9,746 nt of DNA from Burkholderiaceae bacterium (GTDB lineage: Bacteria; Pseudomonadota; Gammaproteobacteria; Burkholderiales; Burkholderiaceae_E): positions 1-9,746 of the forward strand of contig JALQWJ010000043.1 of NCBI GenBank assembly GCA_023258775.1, read 5' to 3'. Of the stretch, positions 1-6,967 are shown piece by piece (position 1 is the first letter of the stretch; the number at the start of each line of letters is the position of its first letter). Below the pieces are notes generated by a model that searched no databases, was not told the DNA's origin, and worked only from the letters and a program-made list of their open reading frames with translations. The position numbers were made by a program, and so were the translations under genes.

Positions 1-135
1 GATGCCGTGGCAAAGATCAAAGCCGGTGCTGACGTCGTCCAAATTTACACTGGCCTGATCTACAAGGGACCGAGACTGATTTACGAGACCGCAAAACGCC
101 TTCGTGAAACTACTGGTTGGGAAACATCGAACTGA
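1..135 (+). CDS. pyrD: Dihydroorotate dehydrogenase (quinone), C-terminal fragment
   Basis: The window opens in frame inside a gene; 44 codons remain before a TGA stop. The visible residues include [17 protein letters not shown], which matches the conserved C-terminal FMN-phosphate-binding strand and loop of class 2 dihydroorotate dehydrogenases. These enzymes oxidise dihydroorotate to orotate at the inner face of the cytoplasmic membrane, with quinone as acceptor, in pyrimidine synthesis. The remainder of the gene lies upstream of the window. It converges on the nitrile hydratase operon, with 58 bp between the stop codons. Class 2 rather than class 1 is inferred from the YTGLIYKGP signature. 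The fragment is short, but the motif is distinctive. Confidence 0.88.
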   Translation, partial: DAVAKIKAGADVVQIYTGLIYKGPRLIYETAKRLRETTGWETSN

Positions 136-193
136 GCCCATCCTGGTTTGGCAGGTGGCTTACCGATAAAACGCTGCGCTTTGACGTTTTAAT

Positions 194-532
194 TCAGGAA
201 TTGACGGGACGCAAACGCATCCGGTCTGGTAGTTCAAATGCTTGTCCATGCGCTGTTGCCTCGGCAATTTGAGACCAGGCAGCACGTAGCTTGGCGAGCT
301 CAAGCGGCGCAGCGAGCGACTTTTCTCGCACAAGTCCCTCTAAAGCATGCAACCAATGACTCCACGCATTTGCATCACCCTGCAACTCGCGCTCAGGAAT
401 CACTCGACCGAGCGCTTGACTCCATTCGGACCATGAGAAAACACCTTGTTCATGCAAGGCAACAACCATGGCAAAAATGCTCGCCTGCCAGGGCTCTTCG
501 AAGACTTTCGGTGGCTCGATAGAATTACTCAC
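194..532 (-). CDS. Nitrile hydratase accessory (P14K-type) protein
   Basis: This 112-residue protein resembles the N-terminal half of nitrile hydratase beta subunits. It carries the hallmark FEEPWQASIFAM (residues 11-22), then ALHEQGVFSWSEW (25-37) and a Trp-rich helix around 57-66. Small proteins of this type act as metallochaperones for cobalt-type nitrile hydratases: they bind the alpha subunit, help load cobalt and oxidise the active-site cysteines, and then exchange it onto the beta subunit. An in-frame ATG exists at 568, but I prefer GTG at 532. That GTG overlaps the TGA of the beta-subunit gene as GTGA, and the protein then begins just before the conserved EPPKVFEEPW block; the 12 extra residues from 568 do not look conserved. 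It is the last gene of the operon. The family call is firm and the start is likely. Confidence 0.85.
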   Translation of the reverse strand: MSNSIEPPKVFEEPWQASIFAMVVALHEQGVFSWSEWSQALGRVIPERELQGDANAWSHWLHALEGLVREKSLAAPLELAKLRAAWSQIAEATAHGQAFELPDRMRLRPVNS

Positions 533-1176
533 GACTGGATGGGCGAGGCATCGAGATAGGTTTCCCACAAATCAGCACTCACTTGATCAGCTGATCCATC
601 AGCGCCCCAAAGATCGTGTCCAGTAAATAGCACGGTGTATAGCGCTTGAGGATTTTCCTCGCCTGTCAGCGCATGGCTATCGGGATAAACATGTAAACCA
701 TGATAACGATCGACAATCCCCTGCTTTCCCCTCAAATACCTCGGACAGCGCGTATGCGACTTTGGATTCATCACACGCACACGCACCGCATCGCCAGGTT
801 TAAACCGGGGCTTCACAGATCCTTCGCGTTCGGTAGGCGCACCCTTTAACAGTGCATCGCGTACGGCCTCAGGGGCAAGGACCTTGAGACCAAGCGAACC
901 CGCATTTGCCTCGGCCCGCAGCAGACCTCGCTCCTTGAGCATTGATTCGAGCGCTTCGATCCAAATACCATAGTAGCCGGCTTGCAAATAACAAAGCATC
1001 GGCAAGGATTCTCGCGCAGCGCGGGCTTGATCAAGATTCCACTGTTTAGTCGCACCCATGGCAAGCGTCATCGCAAAGGCACGCCTTTCCCATTCATCGT
1101 GAAAACATGCATCGTCTTGATCGAGCACCAGTGGGCCAAAGCCATCCATACCACCCATATCGTGAATGCTATTCAT
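529..1176 (-). CDS. nthB: Nitrile hydratase beta subunit (cobalt type)
   Basis: This 215-residue subunit pairs with alpha to hydrate nitriles to amides in the cytoplasm. It starts MNSIHDMGGMDGFGP, the classic beta-subunit N-terminus. An internal AGYYGIW (66-72) keeps the Tyr and Trp of the active-site pocket helix. The C-terminal SH3-like barrel begins at FKPGDAVRVR (125-134), continues with HTRCPRYLRGKQG (141-153), whose arginines hydrogen-bond the modified cysteines of alpha, and ends in ADLWETYL (201-208). HTRCP-type sequence is familiar from the cobalt enzymes of Rhodococcus. A TTG codon directly precedes the ATG and lengthens the frame by one residue, but the ATG at 1176 has a GAGA-type ribosome binding sequence upstream and matches the family start. 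The gene follows alpha after 41 nt and shares GTGA with the accessory gene. Confidence 0.93.
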   Translation of the reverse strand: MNSIHDMGGMDGFGPLVLDQDDACFHDEWERRAFAMTLAMGATKQWNLDQARAARESLPMLCYLQAGYYGIWIEALESMLKERGLLRAEANAGSLGLKVLAPEAVRDALLKGAPTEREGSVKPRFKPGDAVRVRVMNPKSHTRCPRYLRGKQGIVDRYHGLHVYPDSHALTGEENPQALYTVLFTGHDLWGADGSADQVSADLWETYLDASPIQS

Positions 1177-1217
1177 CAAAACATCTCGTTTAGCGTTGAG
1201 ACCTCGGGCTTAGTCAC

Positions 1218-1820
1218 TTAGCGACTGACCACAGCAGTGCCAATCATGCTATCCCGATTGACCAAACCAGCCAAGGCTTCAAGCGACCATCCTTGTGTAC
1301 CTTCGGGTCGCATCGGTATAACCAGATACCGAATTTCAGCAGTCGAATCCCAGACGCGAACTTGCGTCGATTCGGGCAGGTTTAAACCAAATGTACGAAG
1401 AACCTCTCGCGGGCGGATAACAGCCTGGGATCGAAATGCCGAGGATTTGTACCATGCTGGCGGCAAACCGAGCACTGGCCAGGGGTAACAGGAGCAAAGC
1501 GTACAGACCACGAGATTATGCTGCTCGGGCGTGTTTTCGACGGCTACAAGATGCTCGCCCTGTCGGCCGCTGTAGCCCATCGACGCTACGGCTGCGGTCG
1601 CATCCGCACGCAAGTGTTCGGCAAAGGACTCGTCAGTCCAAGCGCGCGCAACGACCCTGGCACCATGATGGGGTCCCACCTCATGCTCATAGGTTTGTAT
1701 CAATCGTTCGAGGGTATCTGGATGAACATAGCCTTTGTCGATCAAAAGACTTTCCAAGGCTTTCACTCTAATTTCAATATCGCTGAGCGGGCGATCGCTA
1801 TGCTCGTGATCTGTCGTCAT
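1218..1820 (-). CDS. nthA: Nitrile hydratase alpha subunit (cobalt type)
   Basis: This 200-residue catalytic subunit binds the metal. The motif VCTLCSC (residues 105-111: C106, C109, S110, C111) followed by [15 protein letters not shown] is the metal claw. Thr after the first Cys (CTLCSC rather than CSLCSC) marks the non-corrin cobalt class; C109 and C111 would be oxidised to sulfinic and sulfenic acid. The tail [21 protein letters not shown] and the final [10 protein letters not shown] are typical. The longest frame begins at 1853, but ATG at 1820 overlaps the lutB TGA as ATGA and gives the normal family length, so I chose it. Thiocyanate hydrolase gamma subunits share CTLCSC, but [10 protein letters not shown] and the separate alpha-beta-accessory layout favour nitrile hydratase. 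Substrate preference cannot be read from the sequence. Confidence 0.94.
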   Translation of the reverse strand: MTTDHEHSDRPLSDIEIRVKALESLLIDKGYVHPDTLERLIQTYEHEVGPHHGARVVARAWTDESFAEHLRADATAAVASMGYSGRQGEHLVAVENTPEQHNLVVCTLCSCYPWPVLGLPPAWYKSSAFRSQAVIRPREVLRTFGLNLPESTQVRVWDSTAEIRYLVIPMRPEGTQGWSLEALAGLVNRDSMIGTAVVSR

Positions 1821-3238
1821 GGCCTTGTTTTCGATGATTGGCGCTGCGCCCATTGAGCGCTGAATGGCTTACCACTTGGCGCTGCAAAGTCACGGTGTTG
1901 CGTCCAAGCGCCGGCGCCAGGAACGTGCCTTAAATGCGCTTTGGTCCCGGCAAACCATCGTAAGAGCCGCGAGGCAGCAAGTGTGCTTATGCGATAAAGG
2001 CTAGGCCTGCGCGCAAGAAAGCCCCACGCCGCAAGGCCAAGTCGCTCGCCAAGAGGACGCAAACCACGCTCGAACTGCCGCTCGCGCAACTTGCGTAGGA
2101 GGTCAGGCAAGGGAATCTTCATCGGACAGACCACATGGCACTCGCCGCATAAGGTCGCGGCTTGAGGCAAGTCTAGCGTCTTCTCGATACCAACATAGGC
2201 CGGCGTCAGCACAGAGCCCATTGGGCCCGGGTAGACCCAGCCGTAAGCGTGACCACCAACCTTTTGATAGACCGGACAGTGATTCATACAGGCGCCGCAT
2301 CGGATACATCGCAACATCGCCTCGAAATCGCCACCAAGCAACCCGCTGCGACCGCCATCAACCAAAATTACATAATGGTGCTCAGGCCCATCGAGTTCCC
2401 CGGCTGACCGAGTGCCAGTGAGAATCGAAAAATAGTTCGAGATCGACTGGCCAGTTGCCGAGCGCGGCAAAAGTCGAGCAATCATCGCTAAATCCTCGAG
2501 CGTCGGCAAAACCTTTTCAATACCCGTCACCGCAACATGCACCCGAGGTACGATGGTGCACATCCCCTCATTGCCTTCATTGGTGAACAACGCCACCGAA
2601 CCTGTTTCGGCAATCACGAAGTTACCACCTGAAACGCCCATATCAGAACCGAGAAAGTGCGGCCGCAAAACTTCTCTTGCTTCGCGCGTCATTTGGTTGA
2701 CTTCGGTGAGTCTTGGCTTTTGATGAACTTTCGCAAAGAGGTCCGAAACTTCGTCTTTGTCTTTGTGCAGAACGGGCGCAACAATATGCGAAGGTGGCTC
2801 GTTATTGTTAATTTGAAGAATATATTCGCCCAAATCTGTTTCGACCGGCTCGATGCCGGCAGCCTCAAGCGCACGGTTCAAAGCCATCTCTTCGGAGACC
2901 ATAGACTTGGATTTTGTAACCTTGCGCACCTGATGTCGCTTCGCAATCGCGACGACCAGTTTGGATGCTTCCGCTGGCGTCTCAGCCCAAAGCACGACGG
3001 TGCCGCGACGCGTTGCCTCCTGCTCGAAACGCTCCAACCACACATCGAGATTTGCAAGCGCACGTTCCCGACGTTGAACGGCATCGTCGCGGGTGCTCTC
3101 AAAATCGTCAAGCTCCGCAATCGCGCTAGCCCGACCGGCTACCCATTTGCTCGAAAGCTTTTTGAGATTCGCTTGCAGCCTTTGGTCAGCAAGCTTCTGG
3201 CCACTGCGTGCCTTAAAGTGCATCGACTGAACTTGCAT
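1817..3238 (-). CDS. lutB: Lactate utilization iron-sulfur protein LutB
   Basis: This 473-residue protein is one component of the LutABC (LldEFG) L-lactate-oxidising complex, which converts lactate to pyruvate and passes electrons on through iron-sulfur clusters. Residues about 70-300 form the LUD domain, with [20 protein letters not shown] (206-225) as its signature. Two ferredoxin-type motifs follow: C311, C314, C317, C321 ([12 protein letters not shown]) and C364, C367, C371 (CGECHVVCP). The C-terminal 90 residues are a basic tail. The length is normal for the family. The ATG overlaps the lutA stop as TAATG and has a strong GAGGAAA ribosome binding sequence at about 3242-3248. Its own stop overlaps the nitrile hydratase alpha start as ATGA, where lutC would normally follow. 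A role on lactate is known for the family; the true hydroxyacid here is inferred. Confidence 0.92.
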   Translation of the reverse strand: MQVQSMHFKARSGQKLADQRLQANLKKLSSKWVAGRASAIAELDDFESTRDDAVQRRERALANLDVWLERFEQEATRRGTVVLWAETPAEASKLVVAIAKRHQVRKVTKSKSMVSEEMALNRALEAAGIEPVETDLGEYILQINNNEPPSHIVAPVLHKDKDEVSDLFAKVHQKPRLTEVNQMTREAREVLRPHFLGSDMGVSGGNFVIAETGSVALFTNEGNEGMCTIVPRVHVAVTGIEKVLPTLEDLAMIARLLPRSATGQSISNYFSILTGTRSAGELDGPEHHYVILVDGGRSGLLGGDFEAMLRCIRCGACMNHCPVYQKVGGHAYGWVYPGPMGSVLTPAYVGIEKTLDLPQAATLCGECHVVCPMKIPLPDLLRKLRERQFERGLRPLGERLGLAAWGFLARRPSLYRISTLAASRLLRWFAGTKAHLRHVPGAGAWTQHRDFAAPSGKPFSAQWAQRQSSKTRP

Positions 3239-4113
3239 TAGCTTTCCTCTTTCGAAGGCGTCACACTTCCGGCGTGCACCTGTGTCTCGCCCGCAAGCAC
3301 TTCGGCAAGGTGCATAACACGGGTTTGCTGATCACCACATCGCCGCAGACGTCCTTCAAGATGCAACATGCAACCAAGATCGCCCATTACCACGCAGCTT
3401 GCGGCAGTTTGTTGGATCTGGGCAATTTTCTCATCTGCAATCGACGCGCTAATGGCACCATATTTCACCGCGAAACTGCCACCGAAGCCGCAACAAGCGC
3501 GTGGGTCGTGCATTTCCTTGAGTTCCAGCCCAGGCATGCTGCGTAAAAGCTGCCGTGGCTGTGCCTGAACACCAAGTTCTCGCAAACCGCTACATGAATC
3601 GTGATAAGTAATTAGTCCCTGAAACCGGCCTGGCGGCTTTTGCATACCGCAGACCTCGACCAAGAAACTACTAAGTTCCCATGTGCGTTCACTCAATCGT
3701 TGAATTCGGATTTTCAAGTCCGGGTCGTGGCGAAAAAGGTCTGGATAGTGTTTTCGGATCATACCGGCACATGAGCCGCTTGGTGCAACGACATAGTCGA
3801 ATTGCTCAAAGGTTTGTAGCCATTGCAGCGCTAGATCTCTTGCAACCGTTTGATCGCCCGCGTTAAAGCCCGGCTGGCCGCAGCAAGTTTGCCCGACTGG
3901 CACTTCAACCTGGCAGCCAGCGTCTTCGAGCAACCGAACCGTTGCAAAAGCGATTTCAGGGCGCATCATGTCAACCAGACAGGTGTAAAACAAGCCCACT
4001 CGAAATCGCGTGGGCGCAAACGCAGCATCCCTGCTGAGTTTGGGTTCGATCGTCGTTGGCTGGCTTGTTGACGCCTTCGACGCCGCGTCTGGCTGATGTG
4101 TACTTGGTTCCAT
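3238..4113 (-). CDS. lutA: (Fe-S)-binding CCG-domain protein LutA
   Basis: With the ATG at 4113 this is a 291-residue protein of the LutA/LldE family, related to GlpC and to the GlcF heterodisulfide-reductase-like subunits. Two CCG domains are visible: QTCCGQPGFNAGD (75-87) and RACCGFGGSFAVKYG (205-219). Additional conserved cysteines lie near C45, C115 and C174. The family core normally begins at the equivalent of FRVGLFYTCLVD (residue 37 on), so the first ~36 residues, rich in Ser, Thr, Ala and Pro, are an unusual extension or show that the real start lies further in. A GTG at 3999 inside that block is possible but has no ribosome binding sequence. An alternative ATG at 4143 would overlap the divergent regulator gene and is unlikely. 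It is the first gene of the operon; its TAA overlaps the lutB ATG. Confidence 0.88.
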   Translation of the reverse strand: MEPSTHQPDAASKASTSQPTTIEPKLSRDAAFAPTRFRVGLFYTCLVDMMRPEIAFATVRLLEDAGCQVEVPVGQTCCGQPGFNAGDQTVARDLALQWLQTFEQFDYVVAPSGSCAGMIRKHYPDLFRHDPDLKIRIQRLSERTWELSSFLVEVCGMQKPPGRFQGLITYHDSCSGLRELGVQAQPRQLLRSMPGLELKEMHDPRACCGFGGSFAVKYGAISASIADEKIAQIQQTAASCVVMGDLGCMLHLEGRLRRCGDQQTRVMHLAEVLAGETQVHAGSVTPSKEES

Positions 4114-4141
4114 ACCCGAATGATATATAGTCCGCACGATC
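4114..4141. promoter_or_regulatory. 28-bp divergent lutA / iclR intergenic region, candidate shared promoter
   Basis: This is the only non-coding DNA between the divergent lutA and iclR-type starts. It contains TGATATATA at 4121-4129, which on the + strand reads as an extended -10 element (TG-N-TATATA) placing transcription start about 5-6 nt before the regulator ATG at 4142. The hexamer TATATA (4124-4129) is self-complementary, so the same bases could serve as a -10 toward lutA. No convincing -35 box or ribosome binding sequence precedes either start, which suggests near-leaderless transcripts or a longer control region hidden in the lutA 5' end. An IclR operator would be expected here, but I see only a poor dyad around 4116-4134. 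The assignment is inference from position and sequence. Confidence 0.4.
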
Positions 4142-4954
4142 ATGGCACGCAGTAAGCTTTCTCAACCTGCATTGGCTGAAACGCCTGGTAAATCGAGCGC
4201 TATTCAGGTCATCGACCGAATGGTCAGTTTGCTTGATGTGCTTTCGCAGTCAAGCGACCCGGTTTCCTTAAAAACCCTAAGCCTGTCCACCGGGCTACAT
4301 CCTTCGACCACCCATCGAATCCTCAATGATTTGGTTGGTGCCCGTTTTGTTGAGCGTATCGACACCGGAAGTTACCAGCTTGGGATGCGCTTGCTCGAAT
4401 TGGGCAATCTGGTCAAGGCAAGACTTAATATTCGCGATGCCGCAATGGGCCCGATGCGAGACTTGCACTTACGTACGGGTCAACCCATTAATTTGTCAAT
4501 TCGACAAGGCGATGAGATTGTTTATATTGAGCGCGCGGTGTCAGAGCGATCAGGTATGCAGGTCGTGCGTGCAGTGGGCGGCCGGGCACCACTACATCTG
4601 ACCTCAGTAGGTAAGCTCTTTCTTGCTGCTGACGATGTTAAAACCGTGCGCTCATATGCCATGCGTACTGAACTAAGCGGGCAAACGCCAAATTCCATCA
4701 CCGAGCTTAGCCGCCTTGAGCAAGAGTTATCCCAGGTTCGAACTATGGGATTTGCACGCGATAACGAAGAGCTAGAACCTGGCGTACGCTGCATTGCTGC
4801 GGGCATTTATGACGATACCGCGAGGCTTGTTGCCGGTCTTTCGATTTCAGCACCTGCAAATCAGGGGCAGGACACCTGGGTTAGCTGGATTTGCGAAACC
4901 GCCCGCAAAATCTCATCGTCGTTAGGCTATGACGGCCCCTCGCGCAACCGCTAA
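4142..4954 (+). CDS. IclR family transcriptional regulator
   Basis: This 270-residue protein has the two-domain IclR layout. A winged helix-turn-helix spans about residues 20-82 (IQVIDRMVSLLDVLS, then GLHPSTTHRILNDLVGARFVER). The C-terminal effector-binding GAF-like domain spans about 90-262, with INLSIRQGDEIVYIERA, GRAPLHLTSVGKLFLA and a late ELEPGVRCIAAGIYD segment typical of the family. IclR proteins act as dimers or tetramers that repress or activate catabolic operons in response to small organic acids. It is divergent from lutA with only 28 bp between the starts, so control of the lutAB-nitrile hydratase operon and of itself is the natural inference. ATG at 4142 is the only usable start, because an in-frame TGA lies at 4121. 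No clear ribosome binding sequence precedes it. Confidence 0.92.
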   Translation: MARSKLSQPALAETPGKSSAIQVIDRMVSLLDVLSQSSDPVSLKTLSLSTGLHPSTTHRILNDLVGARFVERIDTGSYQLGMRLLELGNLVKARLNIRDAAMGPMRDLHLRTGQPINLSIRQGDEIVYIERAVSERSGMQVVRAVGGRAPLHLTSVGKLFLAADDVKTVRSYAMRTELSGQTPNSITELSRLEQELSQVRTMGFARDNEELEPGVRCIAAGIYDDTARLVAGLSISAPANQGQDTWVSWICETARKISSSLGYDGPSRNR

Positions 4955-4989
4955 GCCAACCTAAGCAGCTCAGAGACGGTGTTAACCGA

Positions 4990-6162
4990 TCAAGAGTACT
5001 TAAGCTCGATCCAATGACGAAGACGTTGCGCATCAGCAAAACGTGCGAGCTTTTGCTTGGCGTCGAGCAAGACCATGACCATCGCCTTGCCCTCGATTCG
5101 GACTTGCATGACGAGACAATTTCCTGCCTCGGAGATGTAGCCCGTCTTTTGAAGCTCGATATCCCATTTCGGGTTATGTGTCAGACGGTTGGTGTTGCGA
5201 TAAGCAAGCGTCGAGCGACCCGAGTCAACATGAAGTCCCGGCGAGGTGGAATACTGGCGAATTAGCGGGTAGTCGCCAGCTGCTTGCACCATTTTGGCAA
5301 GGTCTCTTGCTGTTGAAACATTGCGACTAGACAAACCGGTCGGCTCAACAAATCGAGTGTCATTCATACCAAGCAGACGGGATTTCGCATTCATGGCTGA
5401 TACGAAGGCCTGCAAGCCGCCTGGATAATAACGCCCGAGCGCATTCGCAGCCCTGTTTTCCGAGGACATCAAGGCCAAATGCAGCAATTCACCCCGGCTC
5501 AGGCGAGTGCCAACCCGAAGACGCGAATTTGTCCCTTTTTCGCTATCAATATCCTCTTTCGTGATTTCTAGGATTTGATGCAAATCCTGCTGTGTATCGA
5601 TCACGACCATCGAGGTCATGAGCTTACTGATCGATGCAATAGGCAGCACAATTTCTGCATTCTTTTCGAAAATCACTTTGCCACTGTCAGAGTCCATCAC
5701 ATATGCCACTGACGATCGCAAATCAAGCGGGTCGTCGGTGCCGTGCAGGCCGAGCTTTTGTCCGTTCGATGGGCGAGCAGCTGGCTGTTCGGCAGCAGAA
5801 GCAGACGGTTTTGTTGACGGACCGGGCGCATTGGCAGCCGATGAGGCTGCTGCTGCAGCGCTACCTGCCGCTGCTGCGGCAAATGTCTTTTTCTTGTTAA
5901 GCATACTCGGGCCGCCACGCTTAACGTCTTTCCGACTCGGCTTGGCAACAAAACCGCTCGTTGATCCAGCTTTCTTTGATGCGGGCTGTGGAGCTTTCTT
6001 TTTTGTATTGTCCTGATTCTTTATCCTTGGTTGAAGCGCATTAGCCCTATCTTTGGGAGATTGATGCTGGGCTTCAAGCCGAGGCACGAAAGACAATAAA
6101 CCAACCGATAGGACAAGAGAGACAAGCAAACGGAATAAAAGCATCATATTTAATCTTTTCAC
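4990..6162 (-). CDS. pbpG: D-alanyl-D-alanine endopeptidase / carboxypeptidase, PBP7-like (S11 family)
   Basis: This 390-residue exported peptidoglycan hydrolase has all three S11 catalytic motifs: SISK (S177 nucleophile, K180), SEN (S234-N236) and KTG (339-341). Residues 1-31 form a signal peptide: KR start, hydrophobic core, likely cleavage after RLEA. Residues about 32-140 are a low-complexity linker, first Lys-rich and then an Ala run (AAAAAGSAAAAASSAA, 95-110) and a Pro/Ser/Ala stretch. The E. coli homologue is about 310 residues, so the linker accounts for the extra length. The start is GTG at 6162; ATGs at 6147 and 6144 exist, but only the GTG gives a positively charged signal-peptide n-region. 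Such enzymes cleave D-Ala-mDAP cross-links in the periplasm. It lies 35 bp from the convergent iclR-type gene. The choice of pbpG over a dacA-like name is by similarity. Confidence 0.87.
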   Translation of the reverse strand: MKRLNMMLLFRLLVSLVLSVGLLSFVPRLEAQHQSPKDRANALQPRIKNQDNTKKKAPQPASKKAGSTSGFVAKPSRKDVKRGGPSMLNKKKTFAAAAAGSAAAAASSAANAPGPSTKPSASAAEQPAARPSNGQKLGLHGTDDPLDLRSSVAYVMDSDSGKVIFEKNAEIVLPIASISKLMTSMVVIDTQQDLHQILEITKEDIDSEKGTNSRLRVGTRLSRGELLHLALMSSENRAANALGRYYPGGLQAFVSAMNAKSRLLGMNDTRFVEPTGLSSRNVSTARDLAKMVQAAGDYPLIRQYSTSPGLHVDSGRSTLAYRNTNRLTHNPKWDIELQKTGYISEAGNCLVMQVRIEGKAMVMVLLDAKQKLARFADAQRLRHWIELKYS

Positions 6163-6248
6163 CGCCTAAGACCCAAACCAAAAAACCGCGTTCGCCCAAG
6201 CCCAACAACCTCGGGCCCGACCCGCCGACCTATTCCCTAGCTACGGCC

Positions 6249-6956
6249 TCAGGCTCCTGCTCGGGCCGGAACAAAACGCGCAAACTCACTCGCTGGTACC
6301 CGTTCAGTCACCAAGCGATTCTCAATGGCTGCCTCGTCGGCATAGCCAAGCGCCATGCCGCACACCAGCGCTTTTGAATCCTCAAGCCCTAAAAAATCGG
6401 CAACCACTCCCTGCAAGCTCAACCAGGCCGCTTGAGGGCAGGTATCAAGCCCGTGACCTCGCGCCGCAATCATCAGGGACTGCAAAAACATCCCGTAGTC
6501 GAGCCAGCTACCCTGAGAAAGCATGTTGTCGATCGTGAAAAACAAACCAACGGGTGCATCAAAAAAACAGTAATTTCGCGCGTGCTGACGATGCATCGCC
6601 TCTTTGTCAGCCTTTCCGATGCCAAGCAGGGCATATAGATCAAAACCTACTTTGCGACGACGATCGAGATAAGGCGACACCCACTTTTTTGGGTAGTAAT
6701 CATAAGGTGCAGGCTGGGCGGCCATCGCCTGAGGATCGTTAAAGCAGGCCTGAGCGCGCTGGACCAGCTGCGCCAGGGCTTCACCCTTCAAGACATGAAC
6801 CTGCCAAGGCTGCGTATTTGTGCCCGAGGGCGCGCGAGCAGCCAGTTCTAATAAATGCAACACCAGCTCGTCAGGCACGTCCTTGGGCAGGAATGCACGT
6901 ACCGAGCGACGCGTTTTTAGCGCCTGGTCCACGGGATGGTTGATCGAATTCAACAA
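6249..6956 (-). CDS. Nitroreductase family protein (FMN-dependent)
   Basis: This 235-residue flavoprotein is of the nitroreductase superfamily. The N-terminal KTRRSVRAFLPKDVP (14-28) contains the FMN-phosphate-binding arginines. ARAPSGTNTQPWQVHVL (40-56) is the signature block, and GSWLDYGMFLQSLMIAARGHGLDTCP together with the late VCGMALGYAD complete the fold. Family members use NAD(P)H to reduce nitroaromatics, quinones or enones; the natural substrate here is unknown. No ATG exists at the N-terminus between the upstream in-frame TGA (6990) and the conserved block. The start is TTG at 6956 or, with better spacing, TTG at 6953, after an AAGGA ribosome binding sequence at 6961-6965. That sequence lies directly after the thioesterase stop, so the two genes appear co-transcribed. 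Confidence 0.88.
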   Translation of the reverse strand: MLNSINHPVDQALKTRRSVRAFLPKDVPDELVLHLLELAARAPSGTNTQPWQVHVLKGEALAQLVQRAQACFNDPQAMAAQPAPYDYYPKKWVSPYLDRRRKVGFDLYALLGIGKADKEAMHRQHARNYCFFDAPVGLFFTIDNMLSQGSWLDYGMFLQSLMIAARGHGLDTCPQAAWLSLQGVVADFLGLEDSKALVCGMALGYADEAAIENRLVTERVPASEFARFVPARAGA

Positions 6957-6967
6957 AGTATCCTTGT

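Noticed and set aside
168..190. AAAACG ... CGTTTT inverted repeat between pyrD and the nitrile hydratase operon, as a bidirectional terminator
   Set aside because: Only six base pairs (four of them A-T) around an 11-nt loop with mismatches; too weak to call, although its position between convergent genes is suitable.
964..972. Beta-subunit YYG in place of the common YYE as a lost catalytic residue
   Set aside because: Cobalt enzymes of Rhodococcus also vary at this position, and the functionally important Tyr and Trp of the YYxxW pattern are kept.
1218..1820. Thiocyanate hydrolase gamma subunit instead of nitrile hydratase alpha
   Set aside because: CTLCSC is shared, but [15 protein letters not shown], the normal alpha length, the beta subunit with MNSIHDMGGMDGFGP and the P14K-type gene fit nitrile hydratase better.
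2657..3241. A 194-codon + strand open frame opposite lutB
   Set aside because: It lies entirely antisense to a well-supported lutB with intact iron-sulfur motifs and resembles no protein I recognise; it is a shadow frame.
4116..4134. Imperfect dyad in the lutA/iclR gap as an IclR operator
   Set aside because: Only four of nine symmetrical positions pair; not better than chance for such a short region.
6211..6220. Perfect 10-bp palindrome TCGGGCCCGA between the nitroreductase and pbpG-like genes
   Set aside because: It does not extend, has no T run next to it and is GC-rich; it could be a chance palindrome and has no recognisable role.
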